The translations under genes and the position numbers were made by a program. A stretch of 49,820 bases of DNA from Candidatus Roseilinea sp. (GTDB taxonomy: Bacteria > Chloroflexota > Anaerolineae > J036 > Brachytrichaceae), in NCBI GenBank assembly GCA_025055235.1, contig JANWYN010000071.1:1-49820 (forward strand). Direction: 5' to 3'. The notes under the pieces were generated by a model. The model was given only the letters and a program-made list of their open reading frames with translations, had not been told where the DNA came from and ran no database searches. The stretch's first letter is position 1, and each line of letters begins with the position of its first letter. This document shows positions 9,452 through 15,847 of the stretch, one piece after another.

Positions 9452-9694
9452 ATGAATGAGAAAAATGTGCGCCAATTGACCCGCATCACGTTCAATCCGG
9501 CTGTCATGGGTGGCAAGCCTACGATCCGCGGCATGAGGGTTACCGTGGGCATGATTGTGGGCCTCATCGCTGCTGGCTATGCCTTCGACGAGATACTCAA
9601 AGCATATCCTTATCTTGAGCGAGAAGACATCATCGAAGCGCTCACTTACGCCGCCTGGAGAGTAGAAGAAATCGAGCAACCTTTGCCCGGATGA
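9452..9694 (+). CDS. DUF433 antitoxin-like protein
   Basis: 80 residues. The sequence RITFNPAVMGGKPTIRGMRV is the DUF433 signature, a winged-helix protein often paired with a DUF5615 PIN-like protein as a toxin-antitoxin module. The middle (GLIAAGYAFDEILKAYPYLE, then DIIEALTYAAW) matches the family's helical core, and length is normal. The stop overlaps the ATG of the next gene (ATGA at 9691), the usual translational coupling for such pairs. The partner is truncated here, so the antitoxin may be an orphan. An AT-rich tgtaatat at about 9428 could be its -10 box. Confidence 0.85.
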   Translation: MNEKNVRQLTRITFNPAVMGGKPTIRGMRVTVGMIVGLIAAGYAFDEILKAYPYLEREDIIEALTYAAWRVEEIEQPLPG

Positions 9695-10062
9695 AGATCG
9701 TCATTGATATGAACCTGTCCCCATCGTGGATACAGGTATTTGAGTGGCAAGGCTGGGATGCAACACACTGGTCTTCAGTTGGCGCACCGGATGCGCCCGA
9801 CGTTGAAATCATGGACTGGGCACGCAATAACGAACATATCCTCTTTACTCATGATCTCGACTTTGGCATCGTATTGGCGCTCACTCGAGCCACTGGACCG
9901 AGCGTGATTTAGGTGCGGACGGAAGACATCATGCCAGACACTCTGGGAGAGACTGTGGTTCGGGTTATTGAGCGCTATCAGGCCGAGTTAAATGCAGGCG
10001 CGCTCATTACGATAGATAAAAGACGGGCACGCGTTCGCATTCTGCCGATACAGGGGAGCTAA
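9691..10062 (+). pseudogene. DUF5615 PIN-like toxin with in-frame TAG
   Basis: It starts with MKIVIDMNLSPSW, the DUF5615 PIN-like opening with its first acidic residue, and continues to FTHDLDFG, a second conserved acidic pair. TAG at 9910-9912 follows TGPSVI. In the same frame translation continues without a gap, VRTEDIMPDTLGETVV through to RVRILPIQGS, and ends at TAA 10060-10062. In intact relatives a Gln normally follows SVI, so this looks like CAG to TAG. The expected full product is about 123 residues; 73 are made if the TAG is real. Loss of the C-terminal third probably inactivates the putative RNase. The downstream gene starts 3 bp later. Confidence 0.8.
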
Positions 10063-10064
10063 AG

Positions 10065-11024
10065 ATGCCCCTTGCGTTCCCCACTCCCCGGCTCGGCCTC
10101 GGCTGCGCGCCGCTCGGCTCAATGGAGCGCACGTTCGGCTACGGCGTGAGCGAAGCCGACGCGATCGCGACGATTCATCACGCGCTCGAACGTGGCATTA
10201 CCTTGCTGGACACCGCGCCGTTCTACGCCAACGGCCAGTCCGAGTTGCGCGTCGGCCGGGCGCTGCGCGGCATACCGCGCAACCGGTTCCTCATCAGCAC
10301 GAAGGTCGGTTGGCTGCCCGATCCCAACTGCATCGGCCAGCAAGGCGCCGGCGAGCGCAGCTACACGCGCGATGCGGTGCTGCGCAGCATCGAGGGCAGT
10401 CTCAAGCGATTGGGCATGGACTATCTGGACATCGTCCACGTACACGACCCAGAAGCCGGCGACTACCGCCGGCAGATCATGGACGAAGCCTACCCGGTGT
10501 TGCTCGATCTGAAGGCGCAAGGCGTGATCCACGCCATCGGCGCCGGGTTGAACCAGACCGACTTCCTCGTGGACTTCGCGCGCCATGCGCCGCTGGATTG
10601 CGCCATCCTGGCAGGGCGCTACACGTTGCTGGAGCAAGCGCCGCTGCAGGAGGCATTCCCACTTGCCATGGCCAAGGGGATCGGCATCCTCGCCGCCGGC
10701 GTGTTCAACGGCGGCATTTTGGCCACCGGCGCGCGGCCGGGTGCACGCTATCAATATGCACCTGCGCCGGAGCCGATCCTGCGCCTAACGCGGATGATCG
10801 AGCGCGTCTGCGTGAAGCACGGCGTCTCGCTGCGCGCCGCAGCCATGCAGTTCGCCGCCGCGCACCCGGCCGTGCAAATGCTCATCGTCGGCATGGTGAA
10901 GCCGAGCGAGGTGGACGAAAACCTGGCCGACTTCTCTGCGCCGATCCCGCCGGCGTTCTGGGCCGAGTTGAAGGCGCGCGAGCTGATCGAGCCGGACGCG
11001 CCGACGCCGGTCGTTGGTCGCTAG
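10065..11024 (+). CDS. Aldo/keto reductase (D-threo-aldose 1-dehydrogenase-like)
   Basis: 319 residues, the usual size for the AKR superfamily, which uses NAD(P)H to interconvert sugars or aldehydes and alcohols in the cytoplasm. The catalytic set is visible: Asp49 and Tyr54 in LLDTAPFYANGQSE, Lys80 in ISTKVGW and the His in DIVHVHDPE. MLIVGM near the C-terminus matches the cofactor-binding strand region. The early GLGCAPLGSM and the overall pattern resemble L-fucose/D-threo-aldose dehydrogenases, though the substrate cannot be fixed. ATG 10065 follows caggggagc with good spacing and is only 3 bp past the end of the toxin remnant. The last codons (VVGR and TAG) lie inside the tandem array at 11009. 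Confidence 0.85.
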   Translation: MPLAFPTPRLGLGCAPLGSMERTFGYGVSEADAIATIHHALERGITLLDTAPFYANGQSELRVGRALRGIPRNRFLISTKVGWLPDPNCIGQQGAGERSYTRDAVLRSIEGSLKRLGMDYLDIVHVHDPEAGDYRRQIMDEAYPVLLDLKAQGVIHAIGAGLNQTDFLVDFARHAPLDCAILAGRYTLLEQAPLQEAFPLAMAKGIGILAAGVFNGGILATGARPGARYQYAPAPEPILRLTRMIERVCVKHGVSLRAAAMQFAAAHPAVQMLIVGMVKPSEVDENLADFSAPIPPAFWAELKARELIEPDAPTPVVGR

Positions 11025-11154
11025 TCGCTGGTCGTTGGTCGCTGGTCGCTGGTCGTTGGTCGCTGGTAACTGGTAACTAGAACTAACAACCAGCGACTAG
11101 CAACTAGCAACCAGCAACCAGCGACTAGCAACCAGCAACCAGCCACTAGCAACC
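11009..11154. repeat. Array of 7-bp words in opposite orientations (GGTCGTT/GGTCGCT and AGCAACC)
   Basis: The first half repeats ggtcgtt/ggtcgct; the second half repeats its complement (ccagcga, ctagcaa, ccagcaa). The array can therefore fold into a long imperfect hairpin between two convergent genes. It supplies the stop codons of both: TAG of the reductase at 11022-11024 and TAG of the flavoprotein at 11146-11148. The motif gactagcaaccagcgac recurs in part in the array at 28107. It has no unique spacers, so it is not CRISPR. Confidence 0.9.
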
Positions 11155-11661
11155 GGCCACGGCTCGCTCGAAGAACGCGCTGAGCACGACTTCGGTCGGC
11201 GCCATGGTCAGGCCCTGGCCGACATCCTGCGGCTCGACCACCGTGACGCCCCAGCCGGTTAGCGTCGCGATGGACTGCCGGACGACCGGATGGGCAAACA
11301 GCGGCTCATTCAGCGACAGCGCTATGACCACCGGCTGGCCGAAGCCGATCATCTCGGCGACGATGGACAACGCCAAGTTGTCGGCGACGCCGTGCGCCAA
11401 CTTGTTGAGCGAGTTGAAGTTGCACGGCGCGAACAACACCGGGCCCGGCGACGGGCGCGGCAAGATGCGCGCGTCGAAGTAACTCTCCACCAGATGGTTG
11501 TTGGGGATGCGGCGCAAGTCGTGCGGGCTGATCAAGCGCATGGCGTTCGGCGTCTGCACGGTGATCACGCGCTCGAATCGCGCGCTGAGCGCAGCGACGA
11601 ACTCCGGCGCACGATAGGCCGTCGTCGCGCCGCTGATCATGAGGTAAACGGTATCGGGCAT
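11146..11661 (-). CDS. Flavoprotein-family (PPC decarboxylase-like) protein in the hyp operon
   Basis: 171 residues. VLFAPCNFNSLNKLAHGVAD corresponds to the conserved APxxxNTxxKxAxGxADN region of HFCD flavoproteins (phosphopantothenoylcysteine decarboxylase, EpiD, UbiX), which bind FMN and act on thiol or carboxyl groups. The N-terminal VYLMISGATTAYRAPEF fits the first strand and FMN-phosphate loop, though the usual GS is replaced by GA. The start is ATG 11661, 16 bp after the stop of hypE, with aaggagc a little far upstream. Position at the end of hypABCDE suggests a link to hydrogenase maturation or electron transfer, but no such role is established to my knowledge. The last codons and TAG lie in the repeat array. 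Confidence 0.7.
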   Translation of the reverse strand: MPDTVYLMISGATTAYRAPEFVAALSARFERVITVQTPNAMRLISPHDLRRIPNNHLVESYFDARILPRPSPGPVLFAPCNFNSLNKLAHGVADNLALSIVAEMIGFGQPVVIALSLNEPLFAHPVVRQSIATLTGWGVTVVEPQDVGQGLTMAPTEVVLSAFFERAVAGC

Positions 11662-11677
11662 GTCGGGCGACGCTCCT

Positions 11678-12733
11678 TCAACAGATGCGCGGCAATTGCT
11701 CGCCGAGCGGCATGGGGATAACGCGCGTGCCGCCGATGGCCGTGCGCGCCGTCACCAGGCCGGCCGGCTGCGCGACCACCCGTCCGATCATCGCTGCTCC
11801 CTGTCCCAGCGGGTGCGCGCGCATGCGCGCCAGGACGGCTTCGGCAGCTTCCTCCGCCACGAATGCCACCAGCTTGCCCTCATTCGCCACGTAGATTGGA
11901 TCCATGCCCAGCAGGTCGCAAGCAGCCTGCACGTCGGGGTGCACCGGCAGCGCGCGCTCGTCAATCTGGATACCTACCTGTGACGCAACGGCGATCTCGT
12001 TCAGCGCCGCAGCCAGGCCGCCGCGCGTCGGGTCGCGCAGGGCGTGAATCGCACCAGGAGCGACGTCGAGCATCGCCGCGACCAAGTCGTGCAACGGCGC
12101 AGTGTCGCTGGCAATCGTCGTCTCGAACTGCAACCCCTCGCGCACGCTCATGATGGCCATGCCGTGGTCGCCGATGAAGCCGTTGATCAGTACGCAGTCA
12201 CCCGGCCGGGCGCGATCCGGCCCAATGCGCACGCCGTTGGGGATCAGGCCGACGCCGGTGGTGTTGATGAACACGCCATCGCCGTGGCCTTTGTCCACCA
12301 CCTTCGTATCGCCGGCCACGACGCGCACGCCGGCTGCGCGCGCTGCCGCGGCCATGCGCTCGACAATCGCGCCGAGCTGGGACAGCGGCAGCCCCTCCTC
12401 GACGATGAAGCCGGCGGTGAGGTAGAGCGGCCTAGCGCCCATCATCGCCAGGTCGTTCACCGTGCCGTTCACGGCCAACTCGCCGATCGAGCCGCCGGGG
12501 AAGAACAGCGGTCGCACCACGAACGAGTCGGTGGAGATCGCTAGGCGCACGCCGTCCAAAGCCAGCACGGCTGCGTCGCCGAGTTGGCGCAGCGCCTCGT
12601 CGCCGAAGGCCGGCGCGAAGAGGTGATGGATCAGCTCCGCCGTCAGCTTGCCGCCGCCGCCGTGGCCGATGACGACGTTAGGATAGTCGCGCAACGGCAG
12701 CGGGCAGGACCAGGTGGTGAAGTCGAGGGACAT
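11678..12733 (-). CDS. hypE: Hydrogenase maturation protein HypE (carbamoyl dehydratase)
   Basis: 351 residues, typical length. HypE uses ATP to dehydrate the carbamoyl group that HypF places on its C-terminal cysteine, making the thiocyanate that becomes the CN ligands of the NiFe site. The PurM/ThiL-like fold is visible: an N-terminal glycine-rich IGHGGGGKLTAELI, then DAAVLALDG, the ATP/Mg region STDSFVVRP and GDTKVVDKGHGDG. The protein ends in LPRIC, the invariant C-terminal Cys that carries the carbamoyl group, so it should be functional. It lies downstream of hypD across a repeat array that begins 4 nt upstream of its ATG, so there is no Shine-Dalgarno. Confidence 0.96.
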   Translation of the reverse strand: MSLDFTTWSCPLPLRDYPNVVIGHGGGGKLTAELIHHLFAPAFGDEALRQLGDAAVLALDGVRLAISTDSFVVRPLFFPGGSIGELAVNGTVNDLAMMGARPLYLTAGFIVEEGLPLSQLGAIVERMAAAARAAGVRVVAGDTKVVDKGHGDGVFINTTGVGLIPNGVRIGPDRARPGDCVLINGFIGDHGMAIMSVREGLQFETTIASDTAPLHDLVAAMLDVAPGAIHALRDPTRGGLAAALNEIAVASQVGIQIDERALPVHPDVQAACDLLGMDPIYVANEGKLVAFVAEEAAEAVLARMRAHPLGQGAAMIGRVVAQPAGLVTARTAIGGTRVIPMPLGEQLPRIC

Positions 12734-12736
12734 GGG

Positions 12737-12917
12737 AAATTGAAAATTGAGAATTGAGAATTGAGAATTGAGAAGTCAGGAGTCAGAGGTCAGGGGTCGG
12801 AGGTTAGAGGTTGAAGTTGGGAGTGGGGAGTCGGGCTCACCACTCACCACTCACCGCTCATAGCTCACCGCTCATAGCTCACAGCTCGCAGCTCATAGCT
12901 CACCGCTCATCGCTCAC
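12737..12917. repeat. Composite tandem array, modules A-B-C-D
   Basis: Four adjoining word blocks: A, (A)ATTGAG repeats (12737-12771); B, GTCAGRR words (12772-12810); C, AGTGGGGAGTCGGG and flanks (12811-12835); D, GCTCATA/CTCACCA words (12836-12917). B-C-D recurs in the same order at 27254, C with inverted B at 28765, and A in both orientations at 23530. It fills the whole hypD-hypE junction and contains the hypD stop (TCA on the plus strand at 12914). Confidence 0.9.
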
Positions 12918-14002
12918 GCGAATCGCCCGTAGTTGTAGTAGGCCGCGCAGGCGCCTTCGCTGCTCACCATCGTCGCGCCCAGCGGCGTGCGCGGCGTGCA
13001 TTGCTTGCCGAAGGCCGGGCATTCGTAGGGCTTGATCTTGCCCTGCAACACATCGCCGCTGCGACAGATCGGCGACTCCTGCGTGTGAATGCCGGCGACG
13101 TCGAAGCGAGCTTCGGCGTCGAACTCGCGATAGGCATCGCGCAAGCGCCAGCCGCTGTTAGGGATGACGCCAATGCCGCGCCAGGCGCGATCGGTGAGTT
13201 CGAACACCTCGGCCAGCATGCGCTGTGCCGGCCGATTGCCCTCGAAGGTGACGGCGCGCGGGTAGGCGTTCTCAACGCACGCCTCGCCGGCCTCCAACTG
13301 GCGCACGGCGCGACGGATGCCCTCTAGCAGATCGAGCGGCTCGAAGCCGGTCACTACGATCGGCGTGTGATACTTCTCCGCCAGCGGCGGATATTGCCAA
13401 TAGCCCATCACGGTGCACACATGGCCGGCGGCGAGGAAGGCCTGCACGCGGTTGGCTGGCGAGTTTAGGATCGCCTCGAGGGCCGGCGGCACCAGCACGT
13501 GCGAGACCAGCATCGAGAAGTTCTTCAGCCCCTGCCGTTTGGCGACGACGACGGCCATCGCGTTGGCCGGCGCGGTGGTCTCGAAGCCGATGCCGAAGAA
13601 CACGACTTGCTTGTGCGGGTTGTCGCGCGCAATCGCCACGGCGTCCAGCGGCGAATACACCACGCGCACGTCGCCGCCCTCGCCCTTCACGCGGAAGAGG
13701 TCTTTGTGGCTGCCGGGCACGCGCAGCATGTCGCCGAACGAGCAGAAGATCACATCGGGGCGAGATGCGATGGCCAGCGCCTTGTCAATTACCTCTAGCG
13801 GCGTCACGCACACCGGGCAGCCGGGTCCATGGATCAACTCAATCTCCGGCGGCAGCAGTTGGTCAATGCCGTTGCGGATGATCGAGTGCGTCTGCCCGCC
13901 GCACACCTCCATGATTGCCCACGGCCGTGTGGTCAGGCGCCGGATTTCGGCGGCCAGGCGTTGTGCAATCTCGCCGTTGCGGAACTCGGCCAGGTACTTC
14001 AT
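12914..14002 (-). CDS. hypD: Hydrogenase maturation protein HypD
   Basis: 362 residues. HypD is the [4Fe-4S] scaffold protein on which, with HypC, the Fe(CN)2CO unit is assembled. Seen here: [15 protein letters not shown] near the N-terminus, [10 protein letters not shown] with the conserved Cys pair, [15 protein letters not shown], and the C-terminal cluster region ([20 protein letters not shown] with further Cys to [13 protein letters not shown]). All family cysteines that I can recall are present. ATG 14002 has aaagg directly before it, and the gene starts 17 bp after hypC. The TGA stop is formed by the edge of the composite repeat array. Confidence 0.96.
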   Translation of the reverse strand: MKYLAEFRNGEIAQRLAAEIRRLTTRPWAIMEVCGGQTHSIIRNGIDQLLPPEIELIHGPGCPVCVTPLEVIDKALAIASRPDVIFCSFGDMLRVPGSHKDLFRVKGEGGDVRVVYSPLDAVAIARDNPHKQVVFFGIGFETTAPANAMAVVVAKRQGLKNFSMLVSHVLVPPALEAILNSPANRVQAFLAAGHVCTVMGYWQYPPLAEKYHTPIVVTGFEPLDLLEGIRRAVRQLEAGEACVENAYPRAVTFEGNRPAQRMLAEVFELTDRAWRGIGVIPNSGWRLRDAYREFDAEARFDVAGIHTQESPICRSGDVLQGKIKPYECPAFGKQCTPRTPLGATMVSSEGACAAYYNYGRFA

Positions 14003-14019
14003 CCTTTATCTTGCGCCTT

Positions 14020-14346
14020 TCATCTCGCATCCTTCACCGGCGCTGCCCTACCCCATGGATCGGTTGGGCACGCCGGAGGCGCAAGCGAATCGGCGTGTCG
14101 CTCTGGGCTCAACTCCTCCTCCAGCATGCCCAGCTCCTGGAAGAGGCGCAAGCTCTCTTGCGCCGACGCCTCATCAATGCGTGTGATGGCGAAGCCGACG
14201 TGCACGATGGTGTAATCGCCCACGGCAATCTCCGGCACGTAATCGAGGCACACCTCTTTGACGACGCCGCCAAAGTTCACCTTGCCCATGCGAACGCCGT
14301 TTGCCTCATAGATCTCTTGCACGCGCCCCGGAATACCCAAGCACAT
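14020..14346 (-). CDS. hypC: Hydrogenase maturation chaperone HypC
   Basis: 108 residues. The N-terminal MCLGIPG contains Cys2, which binds the iron of the Fe(CN)2CO intermediate after Met removal. The OB-fold core follows (GKVNFGGVVKEVCLDYVPE, then VGDYTIVHVGFAI). HypC is a chaperone that shuttles iron from HypD to the hydrogenase large subunit. Typical HypC is about 75-95 residues; here a Pro/Arg-rich C-terminal tail of some 25 residues (SPERHADSLAPPACPTDPWG) extends it, probably disordered. ATG 14346 has a good Shine-Dalgarno, AAGGAAG. Confidence 0.95.
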   Translation of the reverse strand: MCLGIPGRVQEIYEANGVRMGKVNFGGVVKEVCLDYVPEIAVGDYTIVHVGFAITRIDEASAQESLRLFQELGMLEEELSPERHADSLAPPACPTDPWGRAAPVKDAR

Positions 14347-14365
14347 CTTGTCTTCCTTTTTAACA

Positions 14366-14426
14366 CGGAGAAGCGGAGGAGAGAAGATCGAAGCAACTGT
14401 CTCTCTGCACTCTCTCCACTTCTCCG
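14366..14426. repeat. Inverted repeat between hypB and hypC
   Basis: CGGAGAAGcGGAGgAGAG (from 14366) pairs with CTCTCTCCACTTCTCCG (14410-14426) with one mismatch and one bulge. It lies in the transcribed hypB-hypC gap and could tune expression or mRNA stability within the operon. Confidence 0.65.
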
Positions 14427-14451
14427 CGTTTCAACCACTGCTTCTCTATGT

Positions 14452-15123
14452 TCAATTCCCGAACTTCGCCCGGCGCTGTTCGAGCAGGAAGGCGATCAGC
14501 TCCGGCAAGCCGGCGCCGGTCTTGGCCGAGGTCTCGAAGATGCGCATGCCTGGCCGCACGCTATGGATGTTAGCGCGCATCGCGTCCAGGTCACACTCGC
14601 ACGCCGCCGCCAGGTCGGTCTTGGTGATCACCGCGACGTCGGCGGAGTTGAACATCACCGGATACTTGAGCGGCTTGTCCTCGCCCTCGGTCACCGAGAG
14701 CAGCACCAGCCGGACGTCCTCGCCTAGGTCATACCACGTCGGGCAGACCAAGTTGCCGACGTTCTCGATGAAGAGGAAGTCGAGCGCGTCCAGGTCCCAG
14801 CCTTCCAGTTTGCCGGCCAGCATGTCCGCTTCCAAGTGGCACATGCCGTCGGTGGTGATCTGGCGGACGAGCGCGCCGCTGCGCGCCAGCCGGCGCGCGT
14901 CGTTGTCGGTTTGCAGGTCGCCCACCACAGCCGCCACCTGCAAGCCGGCAGCGCGCATCTCGGCGAGCACGCGCTCTAGCAGCGCCGTCTTACCGGCGCC
15001 TGGGCTGGACACCAAGTTGGCGACGAACAGCCCTGCGCGCGTGAAGCGCTCGCGTAGGCCGGCGGCCAACTGATCGTTCTTGCTCAACACCCCTTGTCGG
15101 ATTTCGAGATAGCGCGTCGTCAT
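14452..15123 (-). CDS. hypB: Hydrogenase/urease nickel incorporation GTPase HypB
   Basis: 223 residues. HypB is a SIMIBI-class GTPase that, with HypA, loads nickel into the large subunit. Motifs: P-loop SSPGAGKTALLE, DLQTDNDA, the metal-binding region TTDGMCHLEADM, ENVGNLVCP and the guanine-specificity motif ITKTDL. No histidine-rich N-terminal stretch is present, so nickel storage is unlikely. An upstream in-frame ATG at 15195 would add repeats of TDL/IDL, but those are encoded by a 9-bp tandem array. ATG 15123 has the strong Shine-Dalgarno GAGGAAAG and gives the usual N-terminus MTTRYLEIRQ. It follows hypA in the operon. Confidence 0.95.
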   Translation of the reverse strand: MTTRYLEIRQGVLSKNDQLAAGLRERFTRAGLFVANLVSSPGAGKTALLERVLAEMRAAGLQVAAVVGDLQTDNDARRLARSGALVRQITTDGMCHLEADMLAGKLEGWDLDALDFLFIENVGNLVCPTWYDLGEDVRLVLLSVTEGEDKPLKYPVMFNSADVAVITKTDLAAACECDLDAMRANIHSVRPGMRIFETSAKTGAGLPELIAFLLEQRRAKFGN

Positions 15124-15131
15124 ACTTTCCT

Positions 15132-15206
15132 CGTCAGTTAGGTCAATCAGGTCAATCAGGTCAATCAGGTCAATTAGGTCAGTCAGGTCGGTCAAGTCGG
15201 TCAGGT
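15132..15206. repeat. 9-bp tandem array (GGTCAATCA)
   Basis: About eight variants of ggtcaatca/ggtcagtca fill the hypA-hypB junction. The hypA stop (TCA at 15201-15203) is inside it. Because 9 is a multiple of three, the array is open in the hypB frame and would encode TDL/IDL repeats if translated from 15195. Confidence 0.9.
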
Positions 15207-15581
15207 TGCCGGCTGGGGGTTCGCTTCTTCGTCAGCAACTTCGATCTCGATGCCGGCGATCTCCAGCTCCCGCCCGGCCACGATCTGCACACAGAGCCGG
15301 CCGCACACGGGACAGCGAAAGTCTTGGATGCCCGGCAGCGCCACATCACATCGGCACTGGTCGCAATGCACGATCACCGGCACATCCTCAATCACCAATT
15401 GCGACCCCGCCAGCAGCGTGCCCGCCGTAGCGATGTCATAGCTGAACAGCAACGCGTCCTTAGCCACGCCGGACAGCGCGCCCAGGCGCAAGAACACCTG
15501 CGTGACGCGCTGCGCGCCAGCCCGGCGCGCGGCTTGCTCGGCCGACTCGACCAGGCTGGCGGCGATGGATAGCTCGTGCAT
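15201..15581 (-). CDS. hypA: Hydrogenase nickel incorporation protein HypA
   Basis: 126 residues from ATG 15581, giving MHELSIA, where His2 is the invariant nickel ligand. Zinc-binding cysteines are in CDQC and CPVCGRLC. HypA binds nickel and docks with HypB for insertion into the large subunit. The ORF is open further upstream, but only this start yields the family N-terminus. No Shine-Dalgarno is present; instead TACAAT lies exactly 7 nt before ATG, so the message is probably leaderless. It is first in the minus-strand order hypA-hypB-hypC-hypD-hypE-flavoprotein, and divergent from hypF. Confidence 0.95.
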   Translation of the reverse strand: MHELSIAASLVESAEQAARRAGAQRVTQVFLRLGALSGVAKDALLFSYDIATAGTLLAGSQLVIEDVPVIVHCDQCRCDVALPGIQDFRCPVCGRLCVQIVAGRELEIAGIEIEVADEEANPQPAT

Positions 15582-15588
15582 CAAAGCT

Positions 15589-15594
15589 ATTGTA
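15589..15594 (-). promoter_or_regulatory. Putative -10 element (TACAAT) for leaderless hypA
   Basis: On the minus strand TACAAT, then 7 nt, then ATG 15581. The spacing puts transcription start at or next to the A of ATG. No good -35 box is visible. Confidence 0.55.
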
Positions 15595-15783
15595 AAAGAC
15601 ACGCACCCGGCCGGAACGGCCAAGCAGTGGTCAGGGGAAACGCACCACAAAATTTGAGCTCCCTGCTCATGGCGTCAAGGCAGCGTCGCCATGAATGGCT
15701 GCGCTGAGATATACGGGCGGTGCGCGGTTGAACGATCTGAAGCGCAGGTGAATCAGTGCATACGTCATGCTGCCCGTTCTTTC

Positions 15784-15807
15784 AGCCCAGGCGTTCACGC
15801 CAGGGCT
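15784..15807. promoter_or_regulatory. Inverted repeat in the hypA-hypF divergent region
   Basis: AGCCCAGGCGT-TC-ACGCCAGGGCT, an 11-bp near-perfect dyad with one mismatch, 27-50 bp upstream of the putative hypF -10 box. It could be a regulator site for the divergent hyp genes; the regulator is unknown. Confidence 0.4.
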
Positions 15808-15833
15808 TGACTGACCGAAAGGACAGCGCATCT

Positions 15834-15839
15834 TACAAT
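15834..15839 (+). promoter_or_regulatory. Putative -10 element (TACAAT) for hypF
   Basis: TACAAT lies 8 nt before ATG 15848 and 5 nt before the alternative GTG 15845. There is no Shine-Dalgarno. A TTGACT sits upstream at about 15807, with a spacer too long to be a convincing -35. Confidence 0.45.
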
Positions 15840-15847
15840 GCTGAGTG

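Noticed and set aside
164..9912. Two in-frame TAG codons (164-166 and 9910-9912) as evidence of stop-codon recoding
   Set aside because: TAG is also the normal stop of several intact genes (reductase at 11024, hypF, hoxF), the two sites would need different amino acids (Tyr and Gln), and no suppressor tRNA gene is visible.
15124..15195. N-terminal TDL/IDL extension of HypB
   Set aside because: It is encoded by the tandem array; the strong Shine-Dalgarno lies before ATG 15123.
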